Under the pieces are notes generated by a model. The model had not been told where the DNA came from. It searched no databases and worked only from the letters and a program-made list of their open reading frames with translations. Positions 57,758 through 64,000 of a stretch of 64,000 nucleotides of DNA are shown here, in pieces. The stretch comes from WTFV01 sp965203525 (lineage in GTDB: Bacteria > Acidobacteriota > Vicinamibacteria > Vicinamibacterales > UBA8438): the NCBI GenBank assembly GCA_965203525.1, contig OZ241898.1, positions 3,348,001 through 3,412,000 on the forward strand. Direction: 5' to 3'. Made by a program: the position numbers and the translations under genes. Position 1 is the stretch's first letter; the number at the start of each line of letters is the position of its first letter.

Positions 57758-57838
57758 GAAGCCCCCCTGCTCCTCTCCTGCAAACCGCGCTTCCGGCCCC
57801 GGCGAGACCGGTTGCGGCGTCCGCGTGGCCATGAAGCC
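57722..57838. repeat. Duplicated 5' end of the Tat amidase gene (42 bp, offset 75 bp)
   Basis: 57722-57763 and 57797-57838 are identical over 42 bp. Both contain the start codon, the first 12 codons and the preceding GAAGCC. 33 unrelated bases lie between. The outer copy produces an in-frame N-terminal extension. Confidence 0.92.
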
Positions 57839-57887
57839 TCTCTGCCGGCCTCCGACCGGCCGGCTTCAACCGGCGCCGGGGATCGAT

Positions 57888-58475
57888 CTACGGCACCGTG
57901 ATGCGCAACGGAACGTACGTCTCGCCCCAGTGCAGCCGCAGCTCCGCGTCCTTCTTCTCGACCGCCGCGAAGTAGAAGGCGAGCGTCTCCATGTGGGCGC
58001 CGCGCCGCGGCGACGCCATGAGCCGCAACGCGTCGTCCCCCTCGCCGGGGTAGGGCGTGTGGTAGACGTCCGCCTGCCGGTTGAAGACGATCGTCCAGCG
58101 GTTGGGGTCGGGGATCGCCCACAGGCTGTACCGGCCGGCCGGCAACGGGTTCCCGTTGACGGTGACGTCGCGGCTGAACGAGATCGCGGTGGCGTCGTTG
58201 GCGCCGGGGTTCCAGATCTCGCCGAACGGCACGATGCCGCCGAACAGGTCGCGCCCGCGGGCGACCGGCCGGTCGTAGGTGATCTCGATCGCGGTGTTCG
58301 CCACCTCCTGCCGGACCGCGCCGCTCTGGCTGGGCTTGACGTCTTCGAGCGCCAGGATCGGCAGATCGCCGGCAGCGTCCGCCGCGCCCGCCGCCGTCCC
58401 GCCTTCGCCGCCGCCGCAACCGGCCGCCGCCAGTGCGGCGATCAGGCCCAGCGCCTGCGCATGCCGTCTGCTCAT
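57888..58475 (-). CDS. DUF2911 lipoprotein
   Basis: 195 residues from ATG 58475 (GGGAGG upstream). Lipobox LAAAGC at about 18-23, then a Gly/Ala linker. The DUF2911 domain begins at about residue 45 (KPSQSGAVRQEVANTAIEIT) and carries the conserved FGGIVPFGEIWNPGANDATA, LPAGRYSLWAIPDPNRWTIV and a C-terminal YVPLRITVP. The family is extracytoplasmic and of unknown activity, common in Bacteroidota and Acidobacteriota. 39 bases separate it from the end of the GHKL gene. Confidence 0.9.
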   Translation of the reverse strand: MSRRHAQALGLIAALAAAGCGGGEGGTAAGAADAAGDLPILALEDVKPSQSGAVRQEVANTAIEITYDRPVARGRDLFGGIVPFGEIWNPGANDATAISFSRDVTVNGNPLPAGRYSLWAIPDPNRWTIVFNRQADVYHTPYPGEGDDALRLMASPRRGAHMETLAFYFAAVEKKDAELRLHWGETYVPLRITVP

Positions 58476-58513
58476 CGCTGCATCCTCCCGTTGTGGAGTT
58501 TGAGAAGACTCAG

Positions 58514-60472
58514 TCATCCACTGCGCGACTCTTTTAGTTTCTCGTAACGCCGGATAAATTCCTGATGTGCTTTTCTCACCATTTCGAGAAGATCCGCATA
58601 TCTACGCACATATATCCGCGCCCGCTCGAGGTTTTGTATCTTCTGTCTCACCCTCCAAGTGTCGGCTAGATCGCCGCAGAGCAGATATCCCACCACCTCT
58701 TGATACGAGGCAGCCGGGTCGGTCGTGTTTTGAGCATGGTCGCGAATGAAGGCAACATACTCCTCGATCTGTCCGAGTTCCTTGCTCGACGCCTTCCTCC
58801 TCGAACCCGGTCGCTTGATCTCCACCACTACCAAAGTCGTGCTCTCACGAACGCACAGGAAGTCGATTCGCCGGTCACTCTCCGGCACCTCGTCGGGCTC
58901 GTCGAAGGTCTGCCGCAACAGGTCGCTATACCGCACTTCGTCGTCTACCAGCGTCCACCGGGGATCGATCACCCAGGGAAACTCTTTGAGGAAGTTGTGC
59001 AGTGTAGGCACTTCCAGGGCGTCTTGATCGATGAGCCGCTGCAGCTTCTCGATCGTGGCGATCCTGCCCTCGGTCACGCGGGACATTTCCTTGGCCTCGA
59101 CTATCTCCCACTCCCGAAACAAACTAAAGAGCCTGCCGATGTCATCCACGTCGGATTCGGCCAAATCCTGGCTGATCTCCCAAAAGGCGTCGAACTCCAG
59201 AAAATCCAGAGAAGTCTTGATGACCGGCTCCAGGTCCTGCTCCTCCGCGGTTGGATTCTTGCTGATCGCCTGTCGCACCAGCTTGTCGGCAAGAGCAAGC
59301 GCGCGCTTATTGCCCGTGTCGGTCGCACGTTTTCTGAATTTCCGATACAGGTCGTTCTTCTCCAGGCGGCGTTGATTGTCCTCGCTCCGCTTGCCGGCCC
59401 ACTCCCGGGCAATCTTTTTGACTTCGGCTTCGCCCCATCCCATCAGCGCCGTATTCGCATCGGTGTCCCATACGAGAGCATTGCGATTCGTGCCGACGGT
59501 GTCCTCGATCTCGTCAACGAACTCGGCCTGAAGCTCGCCGATGATGTATGAAAGCGCATATTGCTGACCGACAACGGCATTGAACATGAACGGTTCCTGC
59601 ACCAGCTTGCCGCGCGCCGTGATGGAGATCCCGCGCTGTACGCCGTCCGCGCCGGGAGTGGTCCGGTTCAACGCGCCGATCCAGCCGGAGACGTTCCAGC
59701 CCGTGCCGGGTTCGATCTCCACGTCGTCGTATTCCCAGAGGTAAGGCTTGCCGTCGGAATCCTTGTCGAGCAGCCGTCGCAGGTCCCGTTCTTCGGCAGA
59801 AATCGGACTACCGTTGATGATCGCATGGAACTCGTCCCGCGCGCCAATCACAGTGAAGCGCCTCGCGAGCCCTCGGCGGAGCGTTGGCAGAGGTATCCTC
59901 CGTGTCTTGAACTTTGTGATTCGCCGCAGTGTGATTGCCGTACCGTGGTCCTTCACGTTTCCAGTTGGAGGCAGCAATTCAAACTCTGCCTGGCGTCGGT
60001 GAGCGTCGTCGAGCATCTTGTCGTAGTCCATCACGAAACGGCTGCATCGGCCATCTTTTACGCTCTCTATCTCGATCTCTCTTGCAATGCCAAACGCCGA
60101 GAATTTCCCGATTCCCTTTCGCCCCATGATCTTGCGACGAAACGGGTCCGGGGTGCAATCCGAACGCTCCTTTTCTCGCCGATCCCGGCCGACGATAAGG
60201 TACTTCTCTCGAATGTCCTGATCCGTCATGCCAATGCCGTCGTCCACGATGATGATCTCCGACGTGCGTTCGTCGATCGGCACTTCCGGAATCTTGATCT
60301 CGACCTTCGTAGCATTTGCGTCCCACGCGTTGGCGACGAGTTCTCCGATCACGGGTGGCAGGGTGGAGTACATCTGCAAGCCGAGATGCTTGATCGTGTG
60401 GACGTCGAATTCCATGCGGAACGGTTGAGCGCGTTCCATGATCTGTCGGGGAAGTTCGGATTGACTTGCCAT
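58514..60472 (-). CDS. GHKL ATPase fused to a C-terminal PD-(D/E)XK nuclease (candidate restriction/defence effector)
   Basis: 652 residues from ATG 60472. The N-terminal Hsp90/MutL/MORC-type ATPase has GELVANAWDANATKVEI (Glu44, Asn48), the VDDGIGM loop (about 77-83) and the lid GRKGIGKFSAFGIA (117-130). A middle region (about 190-450) is mixed and charged. The C terminus (about 500-620) is a Shedu/DUF4263-like PD-(D/E)XK domain with RRIDFLCV (Asp537) and VVVEIKRPG (Glu551, Lys553), i.e. D-X13-ExK. It follows the cytosine methyltransferase by 14 bases, so the two form an operon. I infer an ATP-dependent nuclease restrained or guided by methylation. GC content is visibly lower than in the rest of the window, suggesting transfer. 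Confidence 0.82.
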   Translation of the reverse strand: MASQSELPRQIMERAQPFRMEFDVHTIKHLGLQMYSTLPPVIGELVANAWDANATKVEIKIPEVPIDERTSEIIIVDDGIGMTDQDIREKYLIVGRDRREKERSDCTPDPFRRKIMGRKGIGKFSAFGIAREIEIESVKDGRCSRFVMDYDKMLDDAHRRQAEFELLPPTGNVKDHGTAITLRRITKFKTRRIPLPTLRRGLARRFTVIGARDEFHAIINGSPISAEERDLRRLLDKDSDGKPYLWEYDDVEIEPGTGWNVSGWIGALNRTTPGADGVQRGISITARGKLVQEPFMFNAVVGQQYALSYIIGELQAEFVDEIEDTVGTNRNALVWDTDANTALMGWGEAEVKKIAREWAGKRSEDNQRRLEKNDLYRKFRKRATDTGNKRALALADKLVRQAISKNPTAEEQDLEPVIKTSLDFLEFDAFWEISQDLAESDVDDIGRLFSLFREWEIVEAKEMSRVTEGRIATIEKLQRLIDQDALEVPTLHNFLKEFPWVIDPRWTLVDDEVRYSDLLRQTFDEPDEVPESDRRIDFLCVRESTTLVVVEIKRPGSRRKASSKELGQIEEYVAFIRDHAQNTTDPAASYQEVVGYLLCGDLADTWRVRQKIQNLERARIYVRRYADLLEMVRKAHQEFIRRYEKLKESRSG

Positions 60473-60486
60473 CGTTTACGTTCGGG

Positions 60487-61506
60487 CTACAGCCGTGCGA
60501 CGGCCTTGCCCAGAATTTCGGCAAGTCGAACAGGTACGGCATTACCGATCTGTCGCGACTTCTCGAGGAAGGAGTTGCCGAAGAACTCGTAGTCGTCGCT
60601 GAAGGTTTGGAGTGCGGCCGCCTCGCGAAGCGAGACGCCACGGTGTTGCTCGGGATGTATGAAGCGCCCGCAGTAGACGTCCGTGCAGCGGCAGGTCAAT
60701 GTCGGGCTGGGCTCGTCCCACGCCATGCGGCCGAATACGTCCTTGTGCGCGTCCGGTCGATCTTGGTGGCATTTGAGCAGGATGGAGGTGTCCTCGACAT
60801 CGCTTCTGCTGCCGCCGTCGAGAGGGACGGCTTCAACGATGCGCCGGTGGTGTTTCGGCAAAGTGCGGGCAGCATGGTTGGCAATTTTCTTTGACTCCTC
60901 GCCGGCGGTCAAAGGAGGGTACTTCTCGATGCATTCCCTGACCGTTCGCGGCGTGCCCGAGGTCGTTGGCGCGGGTAGTTGCGCCTTGCCGTGCTTGGCG
61001 GCGATGAGGACGAAGCGTTTGCGGGTCTGCGGAACACCAAAGTCCTTGGCATCCAGCAATTCCGCAACGGCGTCGAAACCATGGTCAGTCAACACTGCGA
61101 TGAAACGTTCGTAGATGTCGCGGCCGACAGCGTTATGCAGGCCGGGCACGTTTTCCACGATGATGAAGTCAGGCGGGCACCGCGCGACGATTTGGGCAAA
61201 CACGAGCAGGAGCGCTTTCTGGTTGTCGTCCGTTTTGGTCCTGTTGAGGGTTGAAAAAGGCTGGCAGGGCGTGCAGGCGGCGTATAGCGTCGTGTCAGCA
61301 GACCGAATGCCGATTTTCTTGCGAAGCGCTTTGACGTCCAGGTCGGCGATGTCCTCTTCGATGAAGCAGCTAGGCTTGTTGTTGTGCTCGTAGGTCTTCT
61401 TCAAGCGCGGATCGTTGTCTACGCCTGCCACGACCTCGATGCCGGCGTCCAGAAGACCCCGCGTCAGGCCGCCGGCGCCGCAGAAGAAGTCGATAGCCTT
61501 GAGCAT
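60487..61506 (-). CDS. dcm: C-5 cytosine-specific DNA methyltransferase (Dcm family)
   Basis: 339 residues from ATG 61506; upstream in-frame sequence is antisense to the DUF1156 gene and rejected. Motif I IDFFCGAGGLTRGLLDAGIE, catalytic loop TPCQPFSTLNRT with Cys81, motif VI VENVPGL (about 117-123), motif VIII DFGVPQTRKRFVLIA and the C-terminal QIGNAVPVRLAEILGKA are all intact. The target-recognition region (about 190-280) is short. It transfers a methyl from SAM to carbon 5 of cytosine in a specific site. It precedes the ATPase-nuclease gene by 14 bases and shares lower GC with it. Divergent from the adenine methyltransferase. Confidence 0.93.
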   Translation of the reverse strand: MLKAIDFFCGAGGLTRGLLDAGIEVVAGVDNDPRLKKTYEHNNKPSCFIEEDIADLDVKALRKKIGIRSADTTLYAACTPCQPFSTLNRTKTDDNQKALLLVFAQIVARCPPDFIIVENVPGLHNAVGRDIYERFIAVLTDHGFDAVAELLDAKDFGVPQTRKRFVLIAAKHGKAQLPAPTTSGTPRTVRECIEKYPPLTAGEESKKIANHAARTLPKHHRRIVEAVPLDGGSRSDVEDTSILLKCHQDRPDAHKDVFGRMAWDEPSPTLTCRCTDVYCGRFIHPEQHRGVSLREAAALQTFSDDYEFFGNSFLEKSRQIGNAVPVRLAEILGKAVARL

Positions 61507-61579
61507 GCCTGATTCCACCCCCCCATCTGCCGAGTGCCTGCACAATCCAGGATAATACCACGCGCGAGGATCTGAAACC
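61507..61579. promoter_or_regulatory. Divergent promoter region of the modification genes
   Basis: 73 bases separate the dcm start from the DUF1156 start. A GATAAT -10-like box at 61551-61556 faces right, 24 bases before ATG 61580. No convincing -35 or operator was found for either direction. Confidence 0.35.
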
Positions 61580-64000
61580 ATGCCCGACACCCGCCTGATC
61601 GAGCGCTGGCTGCCGATCGCCGAGATCGGCGTCGAGAGCACCCGCGAGCGGACGCCGATGACGCCGTTCCCGGCGCCGAACCGTCTCCACGTCTGGTGGG
61701 CGCGCCGTCCGCTGGTGGCGTCGCGGGCGGCGATCCTGGCGTCGCTGCTGCCGGAGGACGCGGACCGCGACCGGTTCCTGCACGTGATCGGCATCCACGG
61801 GGATCCGGTGAAGGCGCGCAGGCAGATCGACGAGGCGCTGAGGACCGGCGTCCGCGTCAGCGATCCGTACGGCTACGACCGGGCCTTCAAGCACTCCCCG
61901 GATCGGCGGGACGCGGACTGGTTGAAGTCCAATGTCGGCAAGGCGCTGGACGGCTTCACGGTGCTCGATCCCACCGGCGGCGGCGGGAGCATTCCGTTCG
62001 AGGTGGCGAGGGTCGGACTCCGGGGGCTGGCGAGCGACCTCAATCCGGTCGCCACGCTGATCATGAAGGCGACGGTCGAATGGCCGGTACGTTTCCCGGA
62101 CGAGATCGCGGCGGCGTTCGACAGGTTGGCCGCGACGCTGCGGCGGCGCATCGAGGATCGGCTCGGCCCGTTCTTCGTGCAGTGGGACGCACCGGATCGG
62201 ATGGATCTGACCTACCTCTGGGCGCGCACCGTCACCTGCCCCTACTGCGACGGCCTCGTCCCTCTCTCCCCGAACTGGCGTCTGGCCCCGGACGGGACCG
62301 GCGTCCGTCTCGTCCCCCGCGCCGGCGCCGGGCCGGGCGCGGAAGGCCGGGTCTGCGGGTTCGAGATCGTCGGTTCGGCGCGGGAGCAGTCGCCGGGCAC
62401 GGTGGCGCGGGGCGACGGGACGTGCCCGTTCCCCGACTGCGGCCGGATCATCGACGGCACCGCGATCAAGGAGCAGGCGCAGGCCGGGCAGATGGGCGAG
62501 CAGCTCTTCGCGGTGGTCTGCAAGCGGCGGGAGACCGTCCGGACGAAGACCGGCCGCGCCCGCGAGAAGTGGGTCCGCGGCTACCGCGCGCCCCGGCCGG
62601 AGGACGACGACGGCGCGGCGCTGCGGGCGGCGCTCGACGAGAAGCTGGCGGAATGGGACGCCTTCGACCTCGTGCCGAACGAACGGTTCCCGGAGGACAG
62701 CAACGACGACCGGCCCATCCAGTACGGCATGCCGCGCTGGCGCGACCTGTTCTCGCCGCGCCAACTGCTGTGCCACGGGACGGGCGTGGAGGTGTTCCGG
62801 GAGATGCTCGACGCGGACCGCGAAGCGGGGAAGCTGGACGAGGTGCGGCAGGCGGCCTACGGGTATCTGGCGCTCTCCCTGGACAAGCTGCGCGACTACA
62901 ACTCCCGGATGACCCGCTGGCATACCGGCCGCGAGGTGGTGGCGGGCACGTTCGACCGCCACGATTTCTCCTTCAAGTGGTCCTACGCGGAGATGGCCCC
63001 CCTGGTCACCGGCCTCGGCTACGACTGGGCCATCGGGCAGACCGCCAAGTGCATCCGCGAGCTCGTCGCCCTGGTCCGCCCGGAAGCCGGCGGGCGCGGC
63101 GGAACCGCCGGCCTGTTCGATCCGCCCGCTCTGGACGCCGCCGCCGGCCCCGGTCACGCCGATCCGCCCGCGCCGGGCGCCGCCGGCCCCGGTCACGCCG
63201 AGTCGCCCGCGGCCCGCGCCGGTCTGCCCGCTTCGGGCGCCGCCGCCGGCCCGGATCGCGCCGAGTCGCCCGCGGCCCGCGCCGGCCTGTTCGATCCGCC
63301 TGTTCCGGTCGCCGCCGCCGCTCCGGATCGCGCCGTTCCGCCCGCGGCCGCTTCGCGCCCGGCGCATGCCACCACCGGCGCCGGTCCCGCGGCCGTCCCG
63401 GTCGCCGCCGCCGGCCCGGATCGCGCCGTTCCGCCCGCGGCCCGCTCCGGCCTGCCTGCGCCGCGCTCTGCGCCCGCCGACGCCGCCCCGGATCGCGCCG
63501 CGGCGCCGCCGGTCACCATCACCTGCAAGTCCGGCGACAGCCTCGACCACCTCGCCGCCGGCAGCGTCGACGCGGTCGTCATGGACCCGCCCTACTACGA
63601 CAACGTCATGTACGCGGAGCTGTCCGACTTCTTCTACGTCTGGCTCAAGCGGACCGCCGGACGGGTCTTCCCGGAGCTGTTCCGGCGCCGGCTGACCGAC
63701 AAGGACGCCGAGGCGGTGGCCAATCCGGCCCGGATCCGGGCGGCGGCGGCCGGGGCCGGAGAAGGCGTGGCGTCCCCGTCCGGCGGCGGCGCGGCGGCGG
63801 CGGGGGGCGGAGGAGACGCCGGGTCCCCGGCCCGCGGCGCCGGGTTGCGGGCGCTGGCCGGGCGCGACTACCAGGAGCGGATGGCGGCGATCTTCGCCGA
63901 GTGCCGGCGGGTGCTGAAGCCGGACGGCATCCTGACGCTGATGTTCACGCACAAGGCGACCGGTGCGTGGGACGCGCTGACCACCGGACTGATCGAGGCG
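61580..64000 (+). CDS. DUF1156 Zn-ribbon adenine-specific DNA methyltransferase (3' end cut by window edge)
   Basis: 807 residues visible from ATG 61580. DUF1156 opens the protein (ERWLPIAEIGVESTRERTPM, HVWWARRPLVASRAAILASL). SAM motif I is DPTGGGGSIPFE (about residue 130) and NPVATL follows. A Zn ribbon with CPYC (about 219) and CPFPDC (about 282) is typical of COG1743. The catalytic DPPYYDNVMYAE lies at about 669. Between about 507 and 644 the chain is a Pro/Ala-rich degenerate repeat that separates the domains. Relatives occur in antiviral gene clusters with DUF499 and DUF3780 partners, which would lie beyond the right edge. It is divergent from dcm. Confidence 0.88.
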   Translation, partial: MPDTRLIERWLPIAEIGVESTRERTPMTPFPAPNRLHVWWARRPLVASRAAILASLLPEDADRDRFLHVIGIHGDPVKARRQIDEALRTGVRVSDPYGYDRAFKHSPDRRDADWLKSNVGKALDGFTVLDPTGGGGSIPFEVARVGLRGLASDLNPVATLIMKATVEWPVRFPDEIAAAFDRLAATLRRRIEDRLGPFFVQWDAPDRMDLTYLWARTVTCPYCDGLVPLSPNWRLAPDGTGVRLVPRAGAGPGAEGRVCGFEIVGSAREQSPGTVARGDGTCPFPDCGRIIDGTAIKEQAQAGQMGEQLFAVVCKRRETVRTKTGRAREKWVRGYRAPRPEDDDGAALRAALDEKLAEWDAFDLVPNERFPEDSNDDRPIQYGMPRWRDLFSPRQLLCHGTGVEVFREMLDADREAGKLDEVRQAAYGYLALSLDKLRDYNSRMTRWHTGREVVAGTFDRHDFSFKWSYAEMAPLVTGLGYDWAIGQTAKCIRELVALVRPEAGGRGGTAGLFDPPALDAAAGPGHADPPAPGAAGPGHAESPAARAGLPASGAAAGPDRAESPAARAGLFDPPVPVAAAAPDRAVPPAAASRPAHATTGAGPAAVPVAAAGPDRAVPPAARSGLPAPRSAPADAAPDRAAAPPVTITCKSGDSLDHLAAGSVDAVVMDPPYYDNVMYAELSDFFYVWLKRTAGRVFPELFRRRLTDKDAEAVANPARIRAAAAGAGEGVASPSGGGAAAAGGGGDAGSPARGAGLRALAGRDYQERMAAIFAECRRVLKPDGILTLMFTHKATGAWDALTTGLIEA
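63098..63512. repeat. Degenerate in-frame tandem repeats in the DUF1156 gene
   Basis: Units of about 60-66 bp encode variants of SPAARAGLPASGAAAGPDRAE. Clear copies lie at 63198-63225 and 63261-63288 (offset 63 bp), with weaker ones on both sides. The AGLFDPP segment appears twice (near 63112 and 63283). All keep the reading frame. Confidence 0.75.

Noticed and set aside
57758..57832. Extended amidase start adding 25 residues
   Set aside because: The extension is a copy of the real start region; a twin-arginine signal works best from the inner ATG.
61370..63952. 860-codon minus-strand ORF opposite the DUF1156 gene
   Set aside because: The plus strand has intact DUF1156, Zn-ribbon and DPPY motifs; the minus frame has none.

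Overview
This 64 kb window is very GC-rich chromosomal DNA (about 70% by eye). The gene set points to an Acidobacteriota-like organism, probably class Vicinamibacteria. The pointers are tandem DUF5916 outer-membrane proteins, a carboxypeptidase-regulatory TonB receptor, an ADOP-type FtsX/MacB permease, PQQ-like propeller exoproteins, a CarD regulator, Rex and a SelD fused to an NAD(P)H-dehydrogenase-like domain. The assignment is inferred from gene families; there is no rRNA here. No prophage, insertion sequence or genuine CRISPR array was found.

Layout. 0-10 kb: rex (cut by the left edge), a secreted Ig-like protein, carD-plsC, an exported methyltransferase, tRNA-Leu(CAA), an NHL-repeat protein, a CNNM/CBS protein and two divergent PQQ-like propeller proteins. 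10-22 kb: a secreted cyclase, an amidase, a three-gene PIN-toxin cassette, a secreted CxxCH propeller protein, a thiolase-DASS transporter-D-aminoacylase operon and a Phd/VapC pair. 22-32 kb: two DUF5916 paralogues, an SSS symporter, YdcF, an AmiC-type amidase and a GerMN protein. 32-37 kb is a scarred accessory region: a frameshifted N6-adenine methylase behind a ribbon-helix-helix gene, an rph/rdgB remnant, and a lipoprotein gene interrupted by a run of 15 G. 37-51 kb: TonB receptor, serC, DUF1015, M23 endopeptidase, peroxiredoxin, SelD fusion, aminotransferase, S9 peptidase and thioredoxin. 51-58.5 kb: an Excalibur-like lipoprotein, DinB, ADOP permease, Tat amidase and DUF2911 lipoprotein. 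58.5-64 kb: a DNA-modification/defence island of lower GC in its first two genes: a Dcm-type cytosine methyltransferase, a GHKL ATPase with a C-terminal PD-(D/E)XK nuclease, and divergently a Zn-ribbon DUF1156 adenine methyltransferase cut by the right edge.

How genes work together. Most genes serve the cell envelope or secretion. The thiolase-transporter-deacylase operon suggests extracytoplasmic cleavage of an N-acyl amino acid, uptake of the acid and thiolysis. Small toxin or modification cassettes sit between housekeeping genes.

The most unusual signal is structural. At least six gene borders carry a 27-42 bp direct repeat separated by a 33-42 bp unrelated segment (period 69-75 bp), each with a different repeat that usually includes the first or last codons of a gene. 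They resemble one-spacer CRISPR arrays in size but not in sequence identity between loci. The other strong candidates for follow-up are the ATPase-nuclease defence operon and the poly-G phase-variable lipoprotein.
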